From: Paramacrobiotus metropolitanus
Lineage: Eukaryota > Tardigrada > Eutardigrada > Parachela > Macrobiotidae
Length of the DNA stretch: 64,000 nucleotides
Assembly: GCF_019649055.1 (NCBI RefSeq)
Contig: NW_026570358.1
Span: 62,001-126,000, forward strand
Direction: 5' to 3'
A program made the position numbers and the translations under genes. The notes beneath the pieces are model-generated. The model did not search any database. It was not told where the DNA came from and saw only the letters and a list, made by a program, of their open reading frames with translations. Position 1 is the first letter of the stretch. Each line of letters begins with the position of its first letter. Positions 39,111-51,033 of this stretch are shown in pieces.

Positions 39111-39760
39111 GGCCAGGGTCAAAAAGAGGGAGGAATATTGAGAGGGAGGGATTTCTGCATGGTCAAAAAGAGGGAGGAATTTTTGAAGCGAGGGAGGGAG
39201 GAATTTTGATATGGTCAAAAAGAGGGAGGAATTTTTTCGAAGTTCAAATGAAGTACTTAGGGACCTCGAACCCACGTCTCCGAGGTCGCCACCGAGATCT
39301 TCTCATTATATAACCAGTTTGAAGGGCTGAGTCGAACTGAAGTACTCGGGGATCTCGAACTTGGGCCACCGAGGTCGCCACCGAGGTTTTCTCATTGAGC
39401 GGGCGAACGTAGCGAGACTGCGTTTCTAATTCAAGATATGTTGAGGGTTCGATGAAACGGAAGTTCCAGTGACCTTTAGGTCGCCACGTGACCTTTGGAT
39501 TGCCACCAATTTTCATGGTGATTCCTGTACACTTTGACATTCTGAGTCGAGCTGAAGTACTCGGGGACCTCGCACTGGGCCCCCGAGGTCGCCATCACGA
39601 CATATACCATATATACACAGTGTGATGTGCTGAGTGGCATTAAGGTACTCGGGGACCATCGAACCCGAGTCAGTGAGGTCGTCACTACGATATGTACTAC
39701 CTATACACAGGTTGCTATGCTGAGTCGAACTGAAGTGCTGGGGTTCTCGGACCCGCGTCC
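39111..39760. repeat. Left terminal inverted repeat of the 4.2-kb transposon
   Basis: It pairs with 42751-43310. The outer 150 bases hold three copies of GGTCAAAAAGAGGGAGGAAT (from about 39117, 39161 and 39213), likely transposase-binding repeats. The inner part holds several copies of a unit containing CTCGGGGACCTCGAAC-like text, and the left arm has one more unit than the right, which explains the different arm lengths. Confidence 0.8.
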
Positions 39761-42750
39761 ACCAAGTCGCCACCACGATATATATTTTATATGCTCACTA
39801 GTTGATGTGATTTATCAAACCACTGCTGGAGGAAGTAGAAACCGAGAATATTTCTAAATATTCATAAATGTTTCTAATTCTTTTCACTAATATTTCTTAT
39901 TATATTTCCACATATTCCTAAATATATTTCTTAATATTCTAGATATTTTTCGATATATTCCTGACTATATTTCAACATATATTTTCATAGTAAAAAGTAT
40001 ATCTGTAAATATGTCTAAACACATTTCTGAATTTATTTTTGATTATTCTAATATTAAACTTCTGGTATTTCTGCACATATTTTTACAATTTCTAAATATT
40101 TCTTAATACTTCTAAATATAATATTTCTACATATTTTTTATTATTCCAAAATAGTTCTACATATTTTTTTCAATATTTCTCTTTAATTCTATGAATATTT
40201 TTTGTCATATATTTTAACATTTTTCTGAATTTATTTTTAAAATGTAAATATATTTCTAGATACTCAGAAAATATTAATTGGTATTTTCGATAGGTTCTGA
40301 TATATAATTATTTCTCGATACAATGCTGAATGTTTCATGAATTTACTAATTATGTTAATAATTATGGCATGTCCAACTTTATCTAACCAGAACCTCCACG
40401 TTTCTACCCTGCTGATTTTGTTCAACAAATTACTTTATGTAATGCTACTGTAGAAATAAATTCGAACACCACTTTCAGAATAAATTTCTTAATGGTTACC
40501 GCAAGCTTTGGATCATAAATTCATAAATTCATATTTTTTTATCTGCGGATGACACGTTGTAACATAACTAAACATGACACAATGTTTAGTAATGTGCCGG
40601 TTTGTTTTAAAACTCATTGAAATCTCATACAATGTGTAGTATCTCCTAGTAAAAGGTCTCATACGCCCTTTTGACAAGCGGGCTGCGGTTCTTAATTTAA
40701 AATGTATAGGGAAACGAATGCGTTAAGCATTGACACGTAAGCGCCGAAGCTGCAGAATCAGCCTAGCCGATTGGGCTTTTAGTTGCAGATCTAAATTTTA
40801 TTATGAACCATCTTGTTACAAACGTACATGTAAATGCGCATAAGTATGTGAACCGTTTTCATACCAAACAACCAAACAACACATCACAGACATCGACAAA
40901 ATTATTCTTAAGCTTGGAAAGATTACGAAAAATTTTTAACCGTCACTTCCGCGTGAAATCTTACCGATCAGTTGTTGCGCACAAAAAAACGCGTTCACGC
41001 TCGTATACGGACAACCACTAAATTTGCACGGTTTTTTAAAATTATTTCAACGCACTATGGAGGATTGATTGACATCTCATTGTATAACTTCAGTACACAG
41101 CACCATCAAAGTTTTGTTGTCGGAGTTTTGCATACATCGTACGTTCTTCCCAGTGTCGCGCGTTTCCAACTGATTTTGACTATAATTATTGTTTTTTTAA
41201 AAATGCAAAATTATCCAAGAATAATATGCAATTAATTATAATTTCTGTTTCCAAAATTAACTGATTACTTTATGTAATGCTATTGTAGAGATGCATACTG
41301 CATACTGCTTTAAAAATAACTGCTGCTGCTTTTAATGCATACTGCTTTAAAATTAAAAAGGAAAATTTAGGAATCCGTTCGAAAGTCCGAATTCAAATTT
41401 AAACTGAACGGGCAAATACAACCTTTTAAAAAGAAAATTTTAGTTAAAATGATTTTAATTTTGGCAGTAATTGCAAAGTTGAGAGAAACAACTTAATTTC
41501 CTTTTAAAAATCATGAAATATTTTGATATTTCAGATTTTTAAAATAAAAAATAATTAAACAGCCAGAAAATTTTTAGGATTTTCATTTACTTTTATTTGA
41601 GCGAGTTTCATCTCATTTTTCATTCATCACTTAACACAGTGAGTTAAGTTCTATTGCGAATCGCTTTTCATCATTTGTTAACTTATCCTGTGCAGATGGA
41701 TGCATATGAAATATATAGGAAAATAAATTCATTGGAACTGATATATCGGTGTCTTCGCGCACAATTTTTGAAACACAAGTTAACGCCTCAAATAATGGTT
41801 GTTCTGAGTTTTGGCTATTGTACCCGACCAGTGCTGAAGTGCATTTCGGGTTTCTACTTAGATTTAACTTTAGATAATGAGCCTTCTTATGGATTTAAAG
41901 ATGGTAGTACGTATTGGTAAACCGAGATTATGCATATTATTCACTTCAAATCTAGGCTCTTTGAGATAATAAAATTCACAGATCTAAAGTATTTTGGCAT
42001 CTAGATATATTGAACTATTCAGATGTCTTCGCTTTTAGCTGTTTTGATATTTGTATATGCACTGACCTTGATATTCTGGTGTTCGACGATTCAGTTATCT
42101 ATGTAGCTGTTAACCAATTCTGTTGTTTAGGTTTCTTAGCAGTTTAAACAATTTAAAAATAAAATAAAAAGTGAAGCTTCTACAGAATAAAAATTCTTGC
42201 ATGTTCAATTATTAAGGTGTGAAGCATTATTGGGCTTAACAACTGAAGTTTGATACATGGTGGTTATGCGTAAGCGTTTATTAACCATGTATTGCTCAGT
42301 CGTTAGGCAGCATCTTTCATATAAATGATGGTACAATACCCGGCTTATATACAGAACAGTATATAAGGGGCAAAACTAAGCGTCTTCCACCGTTCCCCTG
42401 TACTGCTGCCGTCATTCGCCTGGAGTGTGACGTTACGGCAGTACATATGGTTAAATCTGGCGCGGTACATAAGCGCCATGCTTAGCCACAACGTCGAACC
42501 CCAGTCGGGTGACGGCAGCAGTACAGGGGAGTTGTGGAGAATGCCTGGTTTTGACCCCTATATAGAGATTGACAACGCATAGATGTGACCTTGTAGACAC
42601 GATGTGAACTAGACTAGCGGATCTAATATTAAGAAATATCTAGAAATATTTAAAAGTTGTAGAGATACGTACAGAAATATCAGAAAACATAATTTTGGAA
42701 TAATCAACAATTTATTCAGAAATGTGTTAAAATATAATTGCAGATTCGAG
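39761..42750. other. Interior of the 4.2-kb transposon, no transposase seen
   Basis: Very AT-rich, with runs of TATTTCTAAATAT-like words at 39850-40330. The only ORF of note is 41654-41920 (88 aa), which I do not recognise. No DDE or zinc-finger motif found. A nested inverted repeat is at 42359-42565. Confidence 0.5.
42359..42565. repeat. Nested inverted-repeat element inside the transposon
   Basis: The arms around 42359-42420 and 42496-42565 are complementary with some mismatches. They include a perfect 20-bp core at 42395-42414 and 42510-42529. Each arm begins with a TATATA(A)GGGG word, which resembles a TATA box pointing inward. This may be a MITE that landed in the transposon, or a divergent promoter. 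Confidence 0.6.
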
Positions 42751-43310
42751 GGACGCGATTCCGAGGTCCCGGAGCACCTCAGCTCGACTTAGCACAGCAA
42801 ACAGTGAATATATGTTACATATGGTAGTGGCAACCTCTGGGACCCGGGTTCGGTGGTCCCCGAGGACTTTAATTTCACTCAGCACATCACATTGTGCATA
42901 TATGGCACATGTCGTGATGGTGACCTCGGGGACCCAATTCGAGGTCCCCGAGTACTTCAGCTCGACTCAGAATGTCAAAGTGTATAGGAATCACCATGAA
43001 AATCAGTGGCGACCCAAAGGTCGCGTGGCGACCTAAAGGTCACTGGAACTTCCGTTTCATCAAACCCTCAACATGTCTTGAATTAGAAACCTAGGCTCGC
43101 TTCGTTCGCCCGCTCAATGAGAAAACCTCGGTGCCGACCTCGGTGACCCAAGTTCGAGGTCCCGAATACTTCATTTGAACTTCGAAAAAATTCCTCCCTC
43201 TTTTGACCATATCAAAATTCCTCCCTCCCTCGCTTCAGAAATTCCTCCCTCTTTTTGACCACGCAGAAATTCCTCCCTCTCAAAATTCCTCCCTCTTTTT
43301 GACCCTGGCC
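42751..43310. repeat. Right terminal inverted repeat of the 4.2-kb transposon
   Basis: It is the reverse complement of the left arm with scattered substitutions and one unit fewer. The outer end carries the same three A/G-rich repeats in complement (CCTCCCTCTTTTTGACC). The arm divergence shows that the insertion is not recent. Confidence 0.8.
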
Positions 43311-44022
43311 CCTCGGTCATGCGCATCTGCGTATCACACTGAACCGTGTCTGGGCGATCATGTTCCCACTTTCGTACAAGCATCTTCACACGCGAACCGT
43401 TGCCAAATGCATTTGCTTTGGTTTTGCTCTATACTGTCACGCGCTGATCGTTCCTTTTATTAGCATCGACTTCGTATACTATCGTGGTCCATCGCTCAAC
43501 GTCACTTATTGCGACGTCGATACCGATTCACAGAAAATATATTCACAATTCCTAATGGGCGTCTTTTTCCAGTTACCTATTTTTGTTATTTTGTGCGCAT
43601 ATCCGCTGCTGTATCGGAAGGGTCGAGCAACACGAAAAGTCGCTGGGAGGCGTCAGGTAGACGAAAATACGCTGGAAGGCGGTGTATCGGTTATGGGGCA
43701 GACAACCGTACACACAAGACAGGTGGTTAGCACGCGACAAAGAGATGGCACCCGGAAACCGTTTTATGCATTATCGCCAATGACCTTGAGTGTGTTAATT
43801 TGCTGGGGACCGACAAAGGCTGTTAACATCATACAGTCCGCTCTTGGTGATGAGTACATCGTGAATCTAGGAGGATTATTAAAACTCGTGGAAATTTTGT
43901 TTCAAATGCAGTGTTTCGTTGATCCTGTGCTTTACACTTTAGTTTTATCGGATTTGCGAGCGGTCATTGCAAACCTTTGTAAGCAACTGTATTGCAAACG
44001 CCAATTCGGCTCAGTTACTTAA
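43311..44022 (+). pseudogene. GPCR 3, 3' half
   Basis: It resumes in frame after the duplicated target site: HAHLRITLNRVWAI (end of TM3), TM4, YYRGP in loop 2, TM5, a basic loop 3, CWGPTK in TM6 and a TM7 DPVLY motif, with stop at 44020-44022. Apart from the insertion this part has no stop or frameshift, so disruption may be fairly recent or tolerated. An internal ATG at 43360 could not give a functional receptor. Confidence 0.8.
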
Positions 44023-44717
44023 GTAGCCTTCAGCTGCAATGTGGTGGACGCTGAAAATACTTCGGATTCTTATGGATCGGAACTTTACGCACCTTGCTGT
44101 TGTTGTTGCTATGTCAAACAATTCAGTCGTTCAAGATCTAATAAATTTAGTGACTCAGCTGAAGTATTTCCTTATTCCAGAACGAATAATTAAACCGCCA
44201 AATAAAACTATATGGTTCGAGAAATGCTGTGATTATGTGAGCCTATCCCATCCTGTGATCAAGCAGTAAGCGCTCGAAATGTTCGACGCTGCATGTTCTA
44301 GTGTCTTTGAGATCGACTTTACCCATTAACTGTGCAAGGCAGTAATAAAGTTCACAAAATTCTGGTTGATTTTCTCATCTCGTTAATGAAAAACCAATTA
44401 ACCCACAAATTTCGATACGCTCTTCCTCATATTGAATATTAATCGACTTCAACCTATGCAGAATTTGCTGCCTGAATTTATATTTGTCATAATGGTTGTC
44501 AGAAATTTTCTGTGTTAAGTGACATGAGTATCTATACAAATATCGTACAACGGGGAAACGCGATTTGTGTAATGGATACGCTCCCCGATCAGGATAGCAT
44601 AGAGGAAGTTTTTCTATTATAAATTAATGCCGTTTTGTTTTGGTACCAAGTTTGTACTTGTTCTACGATACGAATGTACTTATTAAAGGTACAGCTAAAT
44701 TTTAAAAGCGACATTAA

Positions 44718-45386
44718 GGGAAGTGGCCCGGTACATGATACCAAAATCGTGTACATGCATGAAATCTTCCACTTTCGCGCACTCCCAAACCCTTTTTTCT
44801 TTTGTTTTATGACATTCTGTGGTCAGATGATTTGTATACACAGGCGAGAAAACCGTTTGTGCGCGCAACATCCCGTTCGGGAGTTATGGCTCTTAGAAAA
44901 TTCCAAAAAGTTTAAATGCATTCAGGTGTATCAAAAGTCTCATTATGGACAGATCTCCTTCAAATTGTGCATGTTAATGCACATGGCCATGAAGGTCGTT
45001 TTTACACCGATCCAGACTTCTGTGGATTTTTTTCAAATTTTAAAATGAATTTTAAAATTTTTGAAATTTATTTTAAAATTTGAAAAGATGCTAGAACAGT
45101 GGATCGGTGTAAAAGGGATCTTCATGGCCATGTGCATTAACATGCACAATTTGAAGGAGATCTGTCCATAATGAGACTTTTGATACACCTGAATGCATTT
45201 AAACTTTTTGGAATTTTCTAAGGGCCATAACTCCCGAACGGGATGTTGCGCGCACAAACGGTTTTCTCGCCTGTGTATACAAATCATCTGGCTACAGAAT
45301 GTCATAAAACAAGAGAAAAAAGGGTCTGGGAGTGAAATATTTCGTGCATGTACACTATTTTGGTACCATGTACCGGGCCACATCCC
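44718..45386. mobile_element. Palindromic MITE flanked by TTAA
   Basis: The whole 669-bp segment is one inverted repeat with arms of about 330 bp that meet near 45052 in an A/T-rich centre. It is flanked on both sides by TTAA (44714-44717 and 45387-45390). Ends read GGGAAGTGGCCC on the left and GGGATGTGGCCC in complement on the right. TTAA target duplication is the mark of piggyBac-type transposition. Because the arms mirror each other, near-identical short ORFs occur on both strands; they are not genes. The arms differ by several per cent. Confidence 0.75.
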
Positions 45387-45540
45387 TTAAGATGAGTTAA
45401 TTTTTGCAGCCATGTCTCTGTTCTAGGCTACCCTAGTGATTATCCACCTAGCTTTTGGATGACTGTACGCAAAACAGAAGTCACTTAAATTCAGAGTTCG
45501 GTTTGTTGATGCGATTAATCAAATAGAGAATTACTTCAAG

Positions 45541-45554
45541 CTTCCGGTAGCATC
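45541..45554 (+). promoter_or_regulatory. CTTCCGGTAGCATC motif upstream of GPCR 4
   Basis: Same 14-mer as at 36501, here about 450 bases before the start. Flanking bases are also alike (a nearby ATTAATCGA-type word follows in both cases), so homology of the whole upstream block is likely. Confidence 0.4.
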
Positions 45555-45998
45555 TTTCTCGTATTCTGTTCATTAATCGACTTTACATGGACATGAAGTT
45601 GGCTACCTAGGTTCCCATTTTTAAAGTCGGAAAATCTTGATGTTAAAGCGGCAGTTAGTATGTCTAATGGGTCTGCTTCTTATACATGTTGGTGGCTGTT
45701 CGTAATCTGACGGTATGTTTAATTTCCTGGGTGTTATGTAGAGGATAATCTGAAGGTGATAAACTAAGCCGGTAATCCCGTGCTTTCTCGAATCCAGCAA
45801 GTAATCGCATTCCCGCTGCATTTTTGACATTACCGTATCCATTTTCAATCTAAACAGCTGGAAATTTTCTCGGAGCGCTGAATAAGCAATTTCATTTCCA
45901 GGCTGAACTTCTCTACGGGGTCGCTTCGAGATTGTTACTATGTGAGGACTCAAGATATGATACTTATATTTAAACTGAACCGGAAAAGGTTTTACAGC

Positions 45999-47059
45999 AT
46001 GATGAATATCAGCGGCAACATTACAGTATTTGGAATCAATTCTGCAACTACCAGTTTTTCGGCTTTTGCTTCGAATACGTCAAACAACGGAAGTTACGAT
46101 ACAAATTACGGAGAAATAACATTCTCTAGCACGATTAAGATGTTAGCAGTTTTCACAAACTGTGGTGTTCTAACGATTTTCCTCACCCATCGAGAACTAC
46201 GTACACCGTTTTCCGTTTATATTATAAATTTGCTATGCAGCAACCTTTACCTGGCAGTTGCTGACCCTCTGCGCATCATTGACAGTATGCATACAGAATG
46301 GTTTCCAACATCTGAGGCTTGCCGCTTCTACATTATCAACGACTATATTGGTTGTGCACTCGTAAATCATGCGCATTTGCTGATCACTTTGAACCGCGTC
46401 TGGGCGATCATGCTCCCCATTTCGTACAAACACCTCCATACGCGAACCATGGCCAAATGCATTTGCCTTGGGTTTGGTGTATACTGTCACGGGTTGATCT
46501 TGCCTTTTATCATCATCGACTTTGTCTACTACCGTGGCCCAGAATTCAACATCTTATACTGCGACGTCGATACCGATTCCCAAAAAATATACGCGCAATT
46601 TCTTCTTAGCGTCTTTTTCCAGCTGCCTTTTTTCATTATTTTATGCGCATATCCACTCCTGTACTGGAAGGGACGAGCGACGCGGAATCGGAAAATTGCT
46701 TTAAGGCATCAGCTGGGCCAGAACTCGCTGCAAGATGGGGTAACGACTAAGGAAAACGCAACAGTGCACCCAAGATACGCAGTTAGCACGCTTCAAAGAA
46801 ATGGTACTCCGAAACCGTTTTATGTTTTAACGGCAATGACCTTGGGTGTACTGGTTTGCTGGGGACCAACGAAGGCTGTTAACATCCTTCAGTCCGCGCT
46901 AGGTGATACTATATGGTGAATCTGGGAGTAGTACAAAAGATCGGAGAAATTTTGTTCGAAATGCAGTGTTTCGTTGATCCTGTTCTGTTTATTCTAGTTT
47001 TGTCGGATTTACATGAGGTCACCGCAAACTTTTTAAAGAGGTTGTGCTGTAAACGCTAA
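45999..47059 (+). pseudogene. Rhodopsin-type receptor 4 with a one-base deletion before TM7
   Basis: ATG at 45999 (or 46002, matching the MNISGN start of gene 2). TM1 to TM6 are intact with LAVADP, NRVWAIMLPISYK, YYRGP and CWGPTK. In the extracellular stretch before TM7, at about 46908-46912, one base is missing relative to genes 2 and 3, and the frame stops at 46919. The sequence for TM7 (DPVLF-like) and the C tail continues uninterrupted in another frame to 47059. It is either a young pseudogene or a sequence error. Nothing else is damaged. Confidence 0.8.
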
Positions 47060-47745
47060 TTTCCCTGTGTTGCAGCAAGCTGCTTTGTCGTAGACATAGT
47101 GATGCTGTTTGCCTAATTCTATCGATTTACTGTATTTGTTTCTTATTCTTGACACAGTATTGGCCTGCCGCCTGAGCGGGTGCTTGTACATTGTGTTTGT
47201 ACTTTGTAAATTAAATATGGGCAGCAAAATTTATCATTAACCCGCTTTTTAAACAGCGCTGTTCTTGTGCGGTCCTACTACAAGTTTTTTTTTTGCGTGC
47301 GATGCTAGCGACGGCATCTGGTGAAGATCAGTTTTCTGGTTTACAACTTTAGACTGGTTATCAAGTTAGTCAACAAACGATATCACCGGGACATGATATA
47401 AAACAGTTCCATACTGTAGCAACTGCGTTTTACAATTTAACAAGCAGATCTGTACAACAGATATGGAATAACAGTATGTACAGTTAAAGGCATGGTATTG
47501 ATAGATTTCACGAATGTTCACCTATATAAACATCTGACAGAGAATATAGCAAACCAAAACAGGGTATCATACTGTCTGGGTTTACGTACTCTGCGTATAC
47601 TGGCCACCGGCATAAATATAATAATAATTATTATTATCTGCCTGATACAAGCAAAAACCATGAATGATATATTAAGCTAGAAAAGTATGCTTTTTCGAAA
47701 AGCGTAGATCCTTTTGTTATCGAATCCAAGGGATGCTGGAGAAAT
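47060..47745. other. Intergenic between convergent GPCR 4 and GPCR 5
   Basis: No gene. AT-rich, with an ATAATAATTATTATTAT palindromic run near 47620-47640. Confidence 0.4.
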
Positions 47746-48804
47746 TCAGCTTTTGCAGAACAGTTGCTGGAGGAGTTTCCCAATGACGGCCCGCAGATCA
47801 GACAGAACCATGGCAAACAGCACCGGATCAATAAACATCTGCATCGCATACAGAACTTCACCAATCTTCCGGAATTCCGCAACACCCTGATTGCACTCGT
47901 CCCACGGCGATACGTTTTGGATTATGTTGTACACCTTTGTTGGACCCCAGCAAATCAGCACACTCAGCGTCATGGCCGTCAGAACATAGAAAGGCTTTCG
48001 CGTCCCATCCTTCTGCTTAACCGGTTTTGCTGGCTTCAAGCCCGTATTTGACAAGCGGGTGTCCATCGTCTTATCCATAGCCGATGCTCCGCTGGGCACT
48101 TTACTCGTATTCCCATTCGCCACCGTAACCTTCCGCGCGGTCGCACTCTTCCAGTACAGCAAGGGATAGGCGCAGATAACAGCAAACATGGGCATTTGAT
48201 AGAACACATACAACAGAAAATTGGAGTACTGTCCCTGCGCTTCGACGTTGACGTCACAATACTGAACGTTGAGTGTTGGACCACGGTAGTAGATGAAGTC
48301 GATGAGGATAAAGGGCAAGATCATCACATGACAGTACACTGCGAAACCAATGCAGATGTATTTGGCCATGTTGCGCGTATGGAGGTGTTTGTATGAAATG
48401 GGGAACATGATCGCCCAGACGCGGTTCAACGTGATCAGCAGATGCGCGTGTCCGAGTATAGCGCTGCCAATCCAATCGTTAACGATAAAAAAATTACAGG
48501 CCCATGTTTTGGGAAACCATAGGGTATTCATGTTGTCGATAATGCGCATGGGATTGGCGATCGCTAAGTACAGGTTGACACACAGCAAATTCATAACATA
48601 AAAGGAAAAGGGTGAGCGCAGTTCACGATAGGCGAAGAAAATCGCCAGGACACCGCCGTTCGTTAGAAAGGTCAGTCCCATACTGATACCGAGGAAGGCC
48701 ATCTTACCGTAGCTGCCATGTGAGTCTCCGCTGCTCGATGTATTGCAACCTTGGTAAAGGTCCAGTGATGTATTCCGGAATGTATGATTATACGATGCGT
48801 TCAT
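47746..48804 (-). CDS. Rhodopsin-type seven-transmembrane receptor 5, 352 aa, intronless
   Basis: The only member of the array on the minus strand; ATG at 48804. The N terminus has NAS, NHT and NTS sites. LAIANP is in TM2 (Asp changed to Asn). Cys precedes TM3, NRVWAIMFPISYK follows TM3, YYRGP is in loop 2, CWGPTK in TM6 and DPVLFAMVLSDLR in TM7. The short tail ends LFCKS. The Asn in TM2 removes the usual sodium-site Asp. A complement of CTTCCGGTA lies at 48988-48996, about 185 bases upstream. Confidence 0.87.
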   Translation of the reverse strand: MNASYNHTFRNTSLDLYQGCNTSSSGDSHGSYGKMAFLGISMGLTFLTNGGVLAIFFAYRELRSPFSFYVMNLLCVNLYLAIANPMRIIDNMNTLWFPKTWACNFFIVNDWIGSAILGHAHLLITLNRVWAIMFPISYKHLHTRNMAKYICIGFAVYCHVMILPFILIDFIYYRGPTLNVQYCDVNVEAQGQYSNFLLYVFYQMPMFAVICAYPLLYWKSATARKVTVANGNTSKVPSGASAMDKTMDTRLSNTGLKPAKPVKQKDGTRKPFYVLTAMTLSVLICWGPTKVYNIIQNVSPWDECNQGVAEFRKIGEVLYAMQMFIDPVLFAMVLSDLRAVIGKLLQQLFCKS

Positions 48805-51033
48805 GATCAGTTACTTAAGTAAACCTGTTCATCAAGTGATATACAAGAAATCATGAAATGATGCGTTAAAGATGTAATCCAGTTTACTAGTTCTGCTTTG
48901 TCTGCAATTGATTAATATACGCCTGCAGGCAGTGCACGATATTATATATGGATACAGCGCCCGTATATGCGGCACTACACCAGGTATTACCGGAAGTGCC
49001 TGGTTGTTAATAATATAACTAACAATAACTCATCCAGGAAGCATTCGCGAGAAACGTACACAAACCACGAAACCGTTCCCTGTTGATTTCATGGAGCCGG
49101 AATGCTGTAGTTGGTATACTGCAGCATCGTGACTGATGTATTGTGATACACCATTTGACGGATTTACGGTTCGGACAATTTCCTGTTCATGAGAGAGCTA
49201 TTCATAGTTGGATGGTTTTTTTGCGAAATGTTTCAGATAAGCTACTAAATGCAAGCATTGGTTTGATTCGAGGCGCATAGGTTATGCTCCCAACGCATAC
49301 CGGAAACTGACGGAACTAAGAAATGCGCCGTGTGGTTCTTTGTTATAGCGAGGTTTTTGTTACTCGGACAGGTACAATTATGTGCGCGTAAGTTTTCTTG
49401 GATGCATTAGCGAAAAAGTTTGTCCGGATACAGATGCATGACAACCTTGAATTCCATCTAATCCGTATTCGGCTTTCTTAACAGCACGCCGCTTTTCAGC
49501 GTTTCCGTATACCGCTGCGCATTATTCCAGCAATGAAGTTCGGCGGATACAAAGCTGTCAGGATATTATACCACGTAAATGGCCATTTCTTCATAACTGA
49601 TTTCTACAAAAATCGATCAGAGCGTTTGCGTTTGGTAGCATGCCGGTCGATAAGATGTTAACACGCCTCATTGTTAGTAAATATTATTTAACTGGTCTTT
49701 GAATTCTTGTGCTTCAAGCACCGGTATTGAAACATTAAAATGTTAACCGATTAATCATTTTCTATAAATATACCTAGCGCATTCACATACCGGTATATAC
49801 TTTTACGAGATAGCAGCATTACACGTACTTCGATAGCAGTCAGTCACATACTACGTAATAGTTTTGTTTCATCCAGCTTAAATAGCAAATTTTGCAAAAC
49901 AATTAAAGCATGGAAATATTTTTCGTGAATTTCGCTTTCATCAAAACTAAACTATGCGACTTTTATTTTAATTTTGCAATCGCTGCAAAACACAGCAAAA
50001 TAAATCAGATTCTGATCAAAACGCCGCTGACCGTGTTTTTTTTATTTCTGCAATTCGCCGCTGCGAGCTTCTCTTCAACTACATTCTGTGAGCGGAATCT
50101 TCAAATCCAAAATATTTTATGGAGATATTAGATAGCAGTTAAAACCAATAGGTATCGCAATTGCTGTTTGTTAAAAAGTAAACCAAAATGGCATTACCTA
50201 CCTTCTACTGCAGTCTGCCAAAATGGCAGTTATTCTTGTTCCTATATATCGTAATATAGCCTCATAAAACAATGACCATAACTCGATACGCTGAAACAGC
50301 GGAATGTAAGGTATTTTGGTAAATTTCTTTACTGGTAATGGTTGCACGAAATTTTAAGATCTCGTGCAACCATAACCCGTAATGTTTTATCTTACACATT
50401 TCAACAAGCTTTTTTGCTGAACTGAATTCACAACTTGTGACTGCAATGTATTATGTATTCCAGAAAGCAAAATTTATTATACATTCGATCGTAGTATTTC
50501 TTACTTAGCGACAAACGTACTTGGTTACTAATTTCCGTAATATTTTCTAACACATTACAAGAAAGCTTCCGGTAGATAAGGCTTTCCGATTTCGGATTTT
50601 CTGGTTCTAAGAGTCTGCAAAAACTTCCTCAGGTGAGAATGACTGTGCAACAACAGAACTAATCAAGAACCCGAAAATTACCCAGATTAACACAACGCAT
50701 ACATTTACGAATTACGATGATGCAGCAACGCGTAAACACGACTATGATTACTTACTACAATGCACAAGGCTTGAAAATGCCGTTATCGTCTGTAGAAATA
50801 TCCATGGAACCGTTGAAGGTTTCCGGGTGACGTTGTGTGATTTTGGTAATTATGCGTTTTATTGACGAGTATATCCGGTAAACCATAAGGTATATATTAA
50901 GCTTAAACGGACAGTGGCTGAATTTTTTAAGCTTAGATTGACATTGGATAGTAAAGCTGAACGGTAGTTGTTCTTTCAAGCCCTTTTTACCGAACGAACA
51001 AAGTGCAATAAGTGAGCTTTACTGTTCCACAAA
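48805..51033. other. Divergent intergenic region between GPCR 5 and GPCR 6
   Basis: No gene. It holds CTTCCGGTA-type words for both neighbours (complement at 48988-48996; direct at 50566-50574) and AT-rich DNA otherwise. Confidence 0.4.

Larger units (their letters stand above)
39111..43310. mobile_element. DNA transposon with long terminal inverted repeats, 4200 bp, in GPCR 3
   Basis: It begins GGCCAGGGTC and ends with the exact complement. It is flanked by a 9-bp duplication CCTCGGTCA at 39102-39110 and 43311-43319. Uninterrupted sister genes confirm the empty site. TIRs are long (about 650 and 560 bp). A 9-bp duplication with long TIRs is typical of Mutator-like elements, but no transposase ORF is visible, so it is probably non-autonomous and the family call is tentative. 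The interior is very AT-rich. Confidence 0.85.
44023..45998. other. Intergenic between GPCR 3 and GPCR 4
   Basis: No gene. It contains a palindromic MITE (44718-45386) and the CTTCCGGTAGCATC word at 45541-45554, about 450 bases before the GPCR 4 start. Confidence 0.4.

Noticed and set aside
41654-41920. 88-aa ORF inside the TIR transposon as a transposase fragment
   Set aside because: No DDE, zinc-finger or other transposase motif visible; may be chance.
44635-45383. Two near-identical ORFs of 137 and 116 aa on opposite strands
   Set aside because: They are the mirrored arms of the palindromic MITE, not genes.
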